NCBI GenBank assembly: GCA_012845835.1
Contig: JABAKD010000006.1
Location: 3,420,506 to 3,484,505, forward strand
Length of the DNA stretch: 64,000 bases
Direction of reading: 5' to 3'
From: Undaria pinnatifida
Lineage: Eukaryota > Sar > Phaeophyceae > Laminariales > Alariaceae
Position 1 is the first letter of the stretch; every line of letters begins with the position of its first letter. Positions 40,780-53,100 of this stretch are shown piece after piece. The position numbers and the translations under genes were made by a program. Under the pieces are notes generated by a model. The model was given only the letters and a program-made list of their open reading frames with translations. It did no database searches and was not told the origin of the DNA.

Positions 40780-43700
40780 CCCTGTGGTGTGGTTTGGCGT
40801 GGCGTGGTGGTGTGTGGGGTTTCACCAGGTGGCTGCTTCTGTCTGCTCTATCTCGCGGACAGCTGGTTAGGGATGGGGGCTACAGCTGGCAGGCTGGCAG
40901 TGGCAGCGGACAGCGGCAGCAGCAGTAGCAGTGTACTGCCGTCTAGCAGCGGCACTGCTGTGTAAAGCAGAAACAGCGACCTGTCTTCGCTTGGCCGATT
41001 ACTCTTAGAGCCAAGTAGCGATGCTCGTAGACAGTGGTTCGCTCACCATGGACCTTCGCCTTCTCTTCTTCCAAGTTCCACCGCGAGGGACGTGCTAAGC
41101 GTGGCTCAGTGCTTCAAACTACAGCTGAATCGAATGCCGAGATGCCGAGATGAACCTTGGGTCCGCACCGCACGAGACTGTAGGAAACCGCAACGTATAT
41201 ATGTGGAGGCATGTCTGAAAAGGGGACACGTGTCATTATGTTACGCAGAAGCCATCCTTGAATATTGTTGGGTTAACCACACCTAGCACAACGTCATCCA
41301 CACGTTTGATGAAGCAGAGCGGCCATGCTTCCACCCTGTCTCTACGACGAGTACGTAGATCGGATCAGTTGAGACTCGGGACGCGTACGGTGCGGCTCAT
41401 ATTCAATCGTCTCGACAAAGCGGAAAGTGCAAGTTCCATACATCGGACAGATCAGATCCGCATTTCGCGATCTACTGGTGCCAGGTAGTAGGTCTTCTTC
41501 TGTCGGGACAGACGCACCCTTGATTTGTATGATGTGCGCGATCTGGATCGTGCGTGCCGGGTGAAGCCTGTATGGCACGGCTCGTGCGCTCGTGTTATCT
41601 GTATGATACAGCCCTTCTTACACAAATTATCGTGCCTGTAACGAACGGCAACGAGTTTATCTACCAGGTAGGAATTGAGATCATCTAATTAATTGTTGCT
41701 GCAGCTGCTGTTGTACCAGGTAGATCGTAATCACTAGACTACATACATACGACATTCCACATTCGAAACATACTCGTGCTCTCGGCTACCACAGGCAGCA
41801 GCTATTATAGCTGGTCGATGGAACGTACCTTATATAAACCTGGTATGGTCTTATAATCGTGCGTGGTTGTATGATGCGTGTTGTGCTTGGATGGTGTAGA
41901 GTTCTTGCATTTGTACAAGGATATCAACGGGATTTTCAAACCACCACCAGCTCTCAAGGGTTCTCACGGGGCAAAAACGGCCCCTCTTATACACCCTTCT
42001 ATTAACTGAAAGTGCTGTATATGACACAGTGTGTAACACCCCCCTATGAGATGAAACGCTGAGCCGGTTTCCTCCGAAACCAGCGCTGCACGAATAACAA
42101 CGGTGTCGGCTTTGGGAGGATGTCATCCAGATTTTTCCGCAGACGTGTCGCTCTACCGGTCGTCGAGAAATCGGCATACGAAACTCGTCCGAGGGGGTGT
42201 GCTATACACCGTCACATACGGTAGCACGTCGACCGACTAGTTCAGTTACCATGCTTGTCCTTTGGAGAATTGTTTCTTTGGTTGTGGCGGTCGACAAAAT
42301 ATGTCGAAGATGGGGTGTCCACTCAGCATCGTCGCCCAATGTAACGGTAAACGGCAAACCACGTGGCGTGTTGCCCCCCTCCCTGTGTCAATCCCTCCCC
42401 AATCGCGTACTTTTTTCGGGGCAAAATCATTTGAGTTAGAGTGCGCTTAAATCGTTTTTTGCATTACTTACAAGTTTAACGCCTTCACTACTCGAAACCC
42501 TTTTGTGGACAAATTTACTTGAAGCTAGTATTGGGAGGGATTTGGGGGCCGGGTTTGGGTTTGCCTCGCCTCTTAGGAAGTACACTCAAGCTCCAGGGAC
42601 AAGCCACTTGGAACTACTGTAGAGTAGAACATAAGAGTTTGTTGGAGGTTGGAGCTGGAAATTTTTAGCAACATGCTCTCACAAGGACAAGTGCTAACAT
42701 TTCCCTCTACGTAGAAGATCTTTTTCGGTGGCAAATCTTTTGGTGCTGAGAGTTTTTTAAGTTGGATCGTTTTCACAGCATCCTCGTGAAAGTGGCCATG
42801 ACCTTTCTTTGAGGATTTCACTCGCGGTCTGGGGACAAATCACCCGGAGTTAGGGTAGAGTAAAAGGGTCAAGCCTTTACCCCTTTAGCTGTCGTCGGAA
42901 TCTCGGCTGGTAACGTATCACATTATTGATAGACATTTTTCTCTGAATCTTCCGCCGCCCCAAGGTGCGAAAGCGCGAGTGGGCAACAATCCATGAAACT
43001 TGAGAATAGGGAATGCTGAACCTTATTGCATGCACTCAGCGACACTTGAGAAAAAGAAAGGAAACAAAAAAGAGTGACGCGATGGAGCCTGTCCTGTGAC
43101 CACGGACTTATTGACTGTGAGGGAAAATGTGAGGACACACAACAACAATCATACATATGATACGTGACAGTTCATTTCGACATATAATCCCCCTGATGCC
43201 TCAAAGGGGTTAATGTGGAGGACAGGGTACGTGGATTCCGTCAATCTCCGATCACACACATGCAAGCCATGAAGATACGTCCAACCAACGTCCGACCTGG
43301 GAGACCCACCACCAATAACGGGTCCTCATAATGGTTGACGGTCGGGAATATCAAACCCAACCGCGCCAGGGAGTGAAGGTCCCCCTACGAGAACGACCGA
43401 GAGTCCCAAGTTTCACTCATGAATCGCTCATTGCTCGAAGCGCGGAAGGTTTGTGAAGGCACAACCGAGTCTCGGCCTCAGCCAACCCTCGTCCAAACCA
43501 AGACCGGGCCGATATCATCGGTGGAGGCATCATTCGTATTGGCGTCGACGGTGCTCAATTTTTACCAGGGGTTTCCACGGGTCGTGACCCGTCCCGCAGG
43601 TCGGGTCAAGGGGTCTCGAAAATCTCGCGGGGCGAGTCGGGTCAAATCAGGAGGTGTTCGAAATCTCACGGATCGGGTCGGGTCTGGTCGGGTCGGGTCA

Positions 43701-44189
43701 GGAGGTTTTCAAATCTCGCGGGTCGGGTCAACCCGATCCGACTCGTGAGAGGAGACCGCATCCGTGAAAAGCCCTGACTTACATCCATCCGCCGGAAAAT
43801 TAAAAATAAAAAAAAATACGCGCGATACCTTTGAAGGTAAGTACCAGGGGGGGGTGAGGGAAGGCACCCCGATGACCACGACTTGTCCAGAACGCCGCTC
43901 GGTGAGAGCGAAACTCCCACGAGATGGGCTGGATCATAAAAGCGACCGCTGACAAATAAGAAAAAATAACAGGCTTCTAATTGAACTCGGAAAATCCACC
44001 CCACCCCACCAGCACCTTACCTCTACCATCTAATGGACTGACAAAATAATAAGGTACTCGAAAAACAATCAGGACCACTGACTGCATTAGGCGTCGCTTT
44101 TCCTCGTCCCCCCAGCAAGAGAGGGATAAACGCTTACTGGTAGTTTTTATACAATTTTACAGGCCATCGTCAGGCCAACAACAACAGCA
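40780..44189. other. Intergenic, 5' flank of the TPR gene and 3' flank of SFT2
   Basis: No supported gene. Contents: repeated TACCAGGTAG at 41662 and 41713, a family A fragment at 42470-42560, a SINE-like 3' end at 43083-43150, and the foldback element at 43562-43782. The TPR promoter should lie just above 40779; I see no recognisable core motif. Confidence 0.5.
43562..43782. mobile_element. Foldback element, hAT-MITE-like, full of GGGTC pentamers
   Basis: It starts CAGGGGTTTCCACGGGTCG and ends GTGAAAAGCCCTG. The arms carry GGGTC/GACCC pentamers that pair internally (GGGTCAACCCGATCC). Same family as 4664-4822; a looser pentamer-rich relative may lie at 61380-61495. Confidence 0.45.
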
Positions 44190-47100
44190 TCAGCACCGGT
44201 AGCAGCAGCGGCGGCAAAACCTTTTCAAAAACATACTGTGAAATTTATCCCAGACGGATTTCAAGCAGTCTGTCTCCAAAAGCATGCGTTCAGTTTCAAA
44301 GAGGTGGCGGCGGCGGTGGCGGCGGTGGCGACCGTGGCGGTCAAGTACACCAGAATGCCGTTTTTCGTACCCGTCAAGACCTCTCGTCGTCTTAACCCTT
44401 TTAAGACCCAGAGACAGCGAAAAACAAAAACAAAAACACTTCGGTCTTATCCGAGCAGGGTGAACGAGCAAAAGTCTCGGCGTAGGGTCTCGCCGCGCCG
44501 GTGTCGTCCGACTACTTACATTGCAGCTCGGACACCCAAATCTGCCACCACCCAACCCAGAAATGGCCGACGCTGTAATCGTGAATTTTGCGTGATCACG
44601 TTTGCTCTGTCAACTCCCAAAAGGCTAGTTTCAGTGCGGGTACGCGGCCCGTCAAAGCAAGCCGTCAAACCCCGGGCTCCTATTAATAGCAGCTTTGACG
44701 GTGGTGACGGCGACCGCGACGCGTACAGGCCTCTTCTGACCATACTAGTTTTAGAGTAACTAGGTGGTCAGTCGTGGCGGTCAAACCGCGGTCTCCTAGC
44801 ATCTTGGACGGTAGTGGCGGTAATTCACAGGATCAAACTGCGATCTCCAAGCCTCTTCGGTGGTGGTGGTCGTGATGACCGTGACGGTGGTCCAATATTT
44901 CAGAAGGCCGGTCTTGTTTGATGCGTCAAGGTCTCTTCTGGTCCTAATATACCTAGTGCAGGTAGACGGTTGGTCAAAGCGGTCAAACCGCGGCCTCATG
45001 TCATATTTGACGGGAGTGACGGTGACCGTGACGCGTCATGAGCCACCCCGTCTGACGCAGAAGCAGAGGGCTTTGCTGCACCCCTCGATGCATGGCTTGA
45101 GGGTATATCTTGCCGTCTGTTTTATCGTCGCAACGAAATATCTGGCAGCGAAAAACAAAAGAAAACGTAAACATAAAAGGGGTTAAGGAGGCTTTCGACG
45201 TGGAAAGGGGGGAAGGGGGGGTTGAGGGGATGGGACGGACATTAAGTTCTACCGCCGTTTGAGTCACATCGATGGAGGGAATATCTAGCGGTCGGTTTTA
45301 TTGTCGAAACAAAAGTACCCGAGAGGGAAAAAGAGAAGGCAAGAAAACTGTGCAGGCCAGAGGGAAATCGTACGCACACACCCCAAACCAACCATAACCC
45401 CCTCCCCCACCTCATCCCTTGATTTCCGCCTGGTACGAAACTGAGGAAGTACCACGCCAGCGTGAGCAGCTACACAGCCAACAACAACCCTGCCCTAACC
45501 TCAAGTCCCTGACGATCCCGTAACCCTGTATACCCAACCCCAACTCCAACCCCCTAGCCCAAATCGAACCTTAACCCCTCCCCCCCCCCGTGCCCCCTCT
45601 CGATATGGATGCGTGATCCATGGTCGATGTCTAAGGCAAGCAACAAACGAGTACGCCTCCCCCCCTCACCTCATTCCTTGATTTTCCCCTCCTACAAAAC
45701 TGACGAACTCCCACGCCAGCGCAGAAAGCTGCACAACCAAAAACACCACCACATTGGGTACCACTGCGGGACGAAGCGTACAGTGTACCCAAATCCAGCT
45801 CAACTCAACTCAACTGAACTCAATTCAACCCAACCTAATCCAACCACCCCAACCCAACCCAACCCGCGACTCACCTCATGCCTTGACTTCCGCCTGGTAC
45901 GAAACTGAGGAAGTACCACGCCAGTGCGAACAGCTGTATACCCGAAAACACCACCACCATGGGGTACGACTGCACCACGAGGCAAGCGTACAGTGTCCCC
46001 GCCATGGACGCCAAGTAAGCCAGGGAGAAGGGCAAGCGATCTCGCGCCAGCATCGAGCGCACGTGCACCGAAGGTCCCTGGTTAGCGGAGGGGGGAGGGG
46101 GCGAGGGGGGATTATAGGGTTAGGCGCAGGGTCACGGCTGGGTATACCGTGACAGGTAGGGTTGGGCCTAGGGTTAGGGCTAGGGGAGGGGGATAGTGGG
46201 GGGTTAGGGTAGGAAAGGATATGGTATGGACAGGGTTTTAGGGTAAGGAATATGATTAAGGAAAGGGTTAAGGTTGGACGAGGCAAGCGTGCAGACTCCC
46301 CACCGTGGCCGCATACGTAAGCTAGGGAGGAGGGAAAGCGATCTCGCGATTAACGAAAGGGTTAAGGTTGGACGAGGCAAGCGTGCAGACTCCCCACCGT
46401 TGACCCCACGTAAGCTAGGGAGGAGGGAAAGCGATCTCGCGCTAGCATCGATCGCACGTGGACCGAATGTCCCTGGTTAGCATACGCGCCAGGGGGGGGG
46501 GGGGGGGGAGCATAAGGATTAGGGTTTGGTATAGGGTTGGGGCTAGGGAGGGGGGTGCATCGAGCTCAAGTGCATCGAATGTCCCTGATTAGCGGGGGGG
46601 GGGAGGGGACGGGTCGGTATAGGGTAAGGGCTAGGGGGGCGGCAGGGGATAGGGGTAGCATCAGCGCTACTGATGAAAGTAGGGGGGGGGACAAAGCGCG
46701 CGGGGAGGGGGTACGGTCAGGTTTAGGGCTAAGGTTACGGTAAAGTAGGGATGGGGTCAGGGTAAGGGATAGGGTTGGGGTTGGGGTTAGGAGGAGGCGG
46801 CAGTCCGGGATGAAAACGCGAGAAGAATTAATTTTCCGAAATGATTTAACAACTGCTATTAATAGAGTCTACTAACAGTGGTGTAGCGCGGTTTTGCGTA
46901 CTTGTGTCATTGTTGCTGTCACCAACGTTTTACTGCAACTGCCGAACATCGCATCACATCTAATTTTATGCGGGTAGTTGGCCACCACAAAGCGCTAGTA
47001 TTTTGGAAAATAGGAGAACAAACGCTTCCGCAGGAACGTGAAGTACACGCTGGTCAGCGAAGAAAGGCAGTGTGCGCACTCGAAAGTACGCCTCCCACCC

Positions 47101-50100
47101 TCTTCCTCCATCCCTCTCTTTCACGCACTCTGCTCATACCTATCTGCCTGTATCACATGTCTGTCTGTCTCTCCCTCTCCCCCGCCCCTCTCTCTGTCTC
47201 CCTGTATTTCGCCCCTCTTCCTCTCCCCCTTTTCTCTTAGCTTCTCCATTACCCTCCTCCTGACGAGGCTGTGGCATAGTATACACATTGCCGTCTTTGG
47301 AAGTAGCTACACCGAAACACAAGCCAACCACAGTAATTCGACGCTGCCATCCACATGCATACAGTACGCAAAAGGTGCGCAAGTCCGCCTCACAAGCACT
47401 TCCAGTAGGATACAACCTGTCAGGATATTTGTAGTGCAAGAACGACTCAATAGGATATTTGGGTTTTGTACCATATGGAAAGGAGGTTTACGAGGATACG
47501 AAACCGTCAGTACAGGCAGCTTCGACGCCTGTGCTGTGAGCGACAGGCAGCTTCGATGCCTGTGCTGTGAAAGGTTATATTCACTCTGTTTTTGCTCTAC
47601 CCCAACCTCTGGTCAGCGCTAGCTACTGCATGATCTACTGCTGCAGCGCTGCCAAGTTTCCCGACAGGTCATGAGCCAAAGTGGTAGTGTAGATTCAGAG
47701 TCAAACATGTCCTCCCCCTTCCGGAAAGGGTATTCTCCGTTCAACGGGGATCTCAACCAGTACCATGGTTGGATGGAATTACAACAATCGTTGATGTACG
47801 AGGACGGCCTTGGCAAAGTTATGTCAGGCCTAGAGACCGCCCCAGCAGCACCAAAGGAGAATGCCACTCAGGTGCAGAAGGCGCAATATGCGAAGGAGAG
47901 TCGCCGCTATGACGAAAAGAACGGTATGCTTTTTACGAGAATGCTTCTGGCTACCGCTGATTGCCGTGAACGATATGCTAGTGTTGCCGCTCAAGTCGTA
48001 CAAGCGTACGCCCCCGTAGGGACAGCTGAATTCGGCGACGGTCGCGGTGCTGTTATGGCACTCGAGGCCAAATACTAGATGGTGAATCCCGAATGCAAGA
48101 GCTGCACGATCAGCTGGCGAACTTGCAGGTCACCGAGGCCGAGCAATATGACCCTGCCCGAGTAATCCAGGAGTTGCGTCGCATTTGCGTCGAGCTGGGA
48201 GCTCTCGGTGACACAGTAGTGCCAGCACGAAAAACTCACGCATTTTTCAGGGCACTGCCTGATAGCCAATATGAATCGTTGAAGACAGTACTGCTTTGTG
48301 ATAGGCAGCGTGATGGCACCGCCTCAGTTTTCAAGATATGGCACCTCTTGCAACGTCTTACCAGGCTATGCAAATTCGCGACAAAGTCACCGCTAAAGAA
48401 GAAAGTGCGGGACGAGACGAACATGATGCAGGCAGTCGCGAGCGTGCGCTGAATACGGCAGGGTACGAGAGATCTCGCAACCCCTCCCGTAGAAACAACG
48501 GTCGAGATGGAAGAAGATATCGCGGAAATGATACGAGCAATACCAATAGCCCCGCGAGAGGTAACAACAATAACGATGGCTACACGTCGAGGAACACGAA
48601 CGGCAACTTGTCTGAGGATAGCAATTCAAGTAGACCGGAAAGTGCACGCGAACGTAGGCACGGCAACCGTGCAGGTCGAGGAGGACGACGGCGTAATCGC
48701 AATGACGGAAAGAACCGCCACGGCAGACGCAATTACTGCCGGAACTCTACTGAGCGCGGCTGGCATGACTGCCCCGTTCGCCACTCGCACCAGGAAAGTG
48801 ACGGCACGTACTCACGTTAATGCTGCACAGGTCAGTTCCCCACGGGAATGTATTTCTCACGCATGGTGCACGATCACCGAGAACGCCGGTTTGGAGAATT
48901 TTCAGGTTGTCATTGGTGACGGTGCCAAACGTCCCCCGATTAATGATGAAATGTATTGACTACAAACATGTAACGAATACGAAGGTGCAGGAAGATGTCG
49001 CATTCCCGGCAACGATGGAAATTGTAACCGGCGCGACCCCCGTTGATACAGCAGTGTTCATTGATACAGCAGCGTCAAACCATATGGTACCCGCCGGATC
49101 CCAGCTATGCCAGCATGTGGTCAACAAGATCGACAGCTGTATGCGTGTCAGAGGATCTTGCAGCGTAACTGCAGCCAGGACAAAAGGTACTCTCGCATTT
49201 GGTGTACGGAATGACCGAGGCGAGTTGGTACCGGTCCACGTGGAAGTGTCAATTCTTCCCAATTTGGGAGCGAGTGTGTTTTCGGTCGGAGCGCTCAACG
49301 AGAAGGGAGAAAAGCTCGATCTAATGGCTAATCCTCCTGTTTTACACGCGACGGTAACAGCGCGTTTCCAGTGTCGACGGAATATCCACGGACGTTCGTC
49401 CTACGTATACTACTGAATGGGCAAGATAAATCGCGCGATAAAATATTATCCCACACAGCGATGGACTCTGACTCGTGCCACCCAAGGATGGATCCCTGTC
49501 GCCCTCGCGCTATGAAACAGCTAGCGAAGGAGCTTACAACAGGTGCGGATGATGATATTGACAGCTCTGGAGCCGGAAAGCCGACTGTAATCGGATATAC
49601 GCTAGCTAAGCTGCAAACGGATGAGACGGTGGACCACGGAAGCGCGGAGCTCGCTACAGGCAAGGGAATAATTCAATACGTACACCACGGAAGCGCGGAA
49701 CTCGTTACAGGCAAGGGAATGGATCAAAACGTTCTCGCAGGTACATTTATTTTGACACAGGAAATGACTATCAGGACGACGCCAGAAACGTATGGAATTG
49801 CAGGTACATGCCCGACGGATTCGCGTACTGAAGGGAGAACCGTGCGGATAATGGATGACCCAATTTTGTTAACAGAGGATACTACAGAAGAAGCAAGTTT
49901 GTCAACAGAGGACACTGCAGAAGAACCCAGTTTGTCAACAGAGGACACTACCATATACAGATCTGCGACCGAATCTCTTTCTGATCTTGACAGGTGGGCG
50001 GCGATGGGGCTAATTTACAGCGACTTTGCAGAAGATGGAATGGGCTGCTCTGCGACACCGGTCGTTCCGTACCTGGTAGCAGCAGGAGCACCCCCCGCAG

Positions 50101-53100
50101 ATTGTAATAAGTTGTTGAACATGATATATGGTTGTGTTGAAATGCATCTACAGTAAAACTGGTGTGTCATGGATCACTACTGTTGTTGGAGGTGTGTCTG
50201 CTGATGCCACACCTTCAATTCTAACTAAGCTTTGGCATTCAATCTAAACGATACGTAGCGAGAAAACGAGAACGACGTTGGTTCATATGATAACTTGGGT
50301 GACACACCCACCAGTCGAACGAACAAGATAACGCCAGGCGCAAGGCACATGGACGTAAAATGTTACCATATAAGGTCCTTCTTTGCGAGCAGCGTAGCGG
50401 ATGCGCAGTACGGTAAAACAGGTATTCAAAAGGCAGACATTCTCACGAAATGCTTGGGCGCGCAAAAGTTTATATCAACCCGGCTCATGCTGCTCGGTGA
50501 ATGAACGCCCCCCCCCCTTTTCGAAATCAGGCATTAAGCCCAAAGGGTATGATGGAGCCCGTATGTAGATTAACGGGGGGGGTTACATTGCTGATGACAT
50601 TTCATGCAATTAATATTGATAATGTTATTTTGAGCTTCAAGATCAAAACGGATCAATATTCACGTGAATACGGAATTGGTATGCAGTAGTTCTTGAGAGG
50701 ACACGTCAGGATATTTGTAGTGCAAGAACAACTCAACAGGATATTTGGGTTTTGTATTATATGGAAAGGCAGTTTACGAGGATACGAAACCGTCAGTACA
50801 GGCAGCTTCGACGCCCGTGCTGTGAGAGATTAATTCACTCTGTTTTTGCTCTACCCCAACCTCTGCTCAGCGCTAGCTACTGCATAATCTACTGCTGCAG
50901 TGCCGCCAACTTTCCCAACACAGCCCACTCTTCATGCGACCCGCCAAACATGTCACGGCGCTTTGTCGCGCTTGGTGCACGCAACGCCATCCTGGTCCGT
51001 AAAAAACCGACGTGCTCCGTCCCGGCATGGTAGGGATGCGAGGGTCTGTGGTCATACGACTAAGGCCTTGCACAAAATGATTATATCCCCATCCCTCCCA
51101 CATCCCACCACCCCCCGCCCCCGCTCTAAGAACGCCTACCAGGTACATACCTTAAGCATGGCGAAGCTTCCCATGAAGAAGAAACTGCCCAACGTGAACG
51201 TTAAGGCGAATTTGTGCGGCCTTAAGATGATCGTCGGGAGCCCGATGAAAAACGCGAGAGCGAAGAACACCACGGATAACAGCAGAGCCACCACGAAACC
51301 CTGGAAAACGAAGCACAATCGAGAGAAAAACGAGGAAGGGGAGGGAGGGGGTAGGAGGGGGCGGTGGGGGAAGCAGGGACGGAGAGAGGGAGAGCGCGGC
51401 GACGAGGGGAAGGAGGAGGAGAACGGGGGGAGGGGGGGTCAGAACATCATGTGACTACTTCCTACGTGGAGGCTCGAGTGTAACAAAGAAAAAATCGGCT
51501 GTGGAAAACCGACGGCACCCATGTTGCTTGGGAAAGTATACTTGGAAATAGAAATGCACAATCCTTGCAACGGGAAAGGGTTAAGAGGTCAATGAGGGTT
51601 TTCGCGTCCGTCGACTGCTGCACATAATGAAAATACACAAATCTGCAAATGGTTGTCTGAACCCCTCCTCCCTCCCTTTCCCTAACGCTTGAAACGCCTC
51701 CGCTGTATCACCTCCACCGACAATAGCAAGAAAACAAAAAACAAAAAAGCGGACGGTTGTACTGTGTCACCCTACCCCCCCCTCCCCCCTCTCCCACGTT
51801 CGACACGCCCGCTCTGGGTTACTTAGACCGACAATACAAAAACGCAAAAACTACCCCCATTGGTTGAGTTTCGACGCCCCTTCCCCCCCACCCCATGCGG
51901 AATACGCTTCAGTTGTATCACCTCGACATGAAAAAAAATATCAACAGATACCCTCGGATAGCTGCACTGCTTTAACCCCCCCTCCCCGCCACCCCCCCTC
52001 GTTCGAAACGCCTCTGCTGGGTCACCTTGAACCGCTGCTGATACGACATCCCCATGATCATCGTATCCGCATCGGGAGCTGGCGGGCAAAAAAAAGGAAG
52101 GGGGCCAAGCATCACAAAGAAACGCGGCGGAGGGTGGCGGGAGGATGGATGGGCGGGTGAGGGCATGGATGGGTGGGCTAATGTGTGGGCCAATAGGTGG
52201 CGGGTGCACGGTATAACGGGTGGGTATGTGGATTCATGGTTAACCCGTTTGACATGATTGTCACCAAACGGTGTGCAACGGTATTCGTATTTATCGCCAA
52301 ACGGTGTGTAGCGGTTGCCGTGCTGGTCACCAAAAGGGACGTGAGTTTTCCCTTTTATCAAAAGAAGGCGAATGGGTGGGTGCACCGGGTAGTGGGTGGG
52401 TGGGCGTGGGTCACTATCCTTTTGACCTCATTATCACCGAGCCGTGTATAACGGGTGAGTAACGGTATTCGTACCTAGTCATGTGACAGTTTTCGTCTAG
52501 AAAGCAGCAACACATGGCGGGTAACGGTTTCCGGTATGCAACCGTGTCCGTTTCATCGCGAAAACGGTCGTACCTATCGCCACACGGCGTGTGCCGGCTT
52601 CCGCATTCCAAACGCCAAACGGGATACCTGCCATGTCGGTTTTTATAGATGTCGCCACTCGGTATGGAAAGATGTCCATACCTATTGCCAAACGGTGTGC
52701 AGCGGTTTTCGTGCTACAGCAGCTACCACGAGGTGTGTAACCGTTTCCCAATTCATCAAAAGTTTGGCACGGTTTTGAATTACCTCCAAACGGTATGTAA
52801 CGGTTATCGTACTAATAACCAAACGGCAAGACGGCGATGTGTAACGGCTTCCGTACATAACTGTCAACGGTGTTTAACGGTTTGGCATTTTTCAACAAAC
52901 TACGTGTAACGGTTTTTTCGTGCTTGTCGCTAAGTGGTACGTGATGGTTTTCGTATTAATCGCCAACTGGTGGGTAGCTGCTTCCGGTACTGGTACTGCC
53001 GATACGTGACGGGTTTTGTAGTTGAAGCCACAAACAGGGTGTAACGGATTTATTGTATATATCTACAAACGGTGTGTAATGGTTTTCGTTTACATCGCCA

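Larger units (their letters stand above)
47418..50920 (+). mobile_element. Degenerate Ty1/Copia LTR retrotransposon lacking integrase and RT
   Basis: LTRs lie at 47418-47666 (starts TGTCAGG, ends CA) and 50704-50920. The 5' LTR is longer by a tandem duplication of about 30 bp (ACAGGCAGCTTCGA block). Flanks CAACC and CAGCC look like a 5-bp target duplication with one change. A TGAGCC-containing stretch at 47671 after the LTR may be a primer site. Inside are Gag, an aspartic protease region, an unrecognised acidic region, and only the last part of RNase H. At about 3.5 kb it is too short for a full Copia, and the integrase and RT palm are absent. It lies in an SFT2 intron, antisense to that gene. 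Confidence 0.85.

Noticed and set aside
44238-44759. 173-codon basic + frame
   Set aside because: It overlaps diverged repeats, has no recognisable domain, and opposes the likely last SFT2 exon.
47418-50920. Integrated algal virus
   Set aside because: No capsid, polymerase or other viral gene is seen; LTRs with Gag, protease and RNase H motifs identify a Copia retrotransposon.
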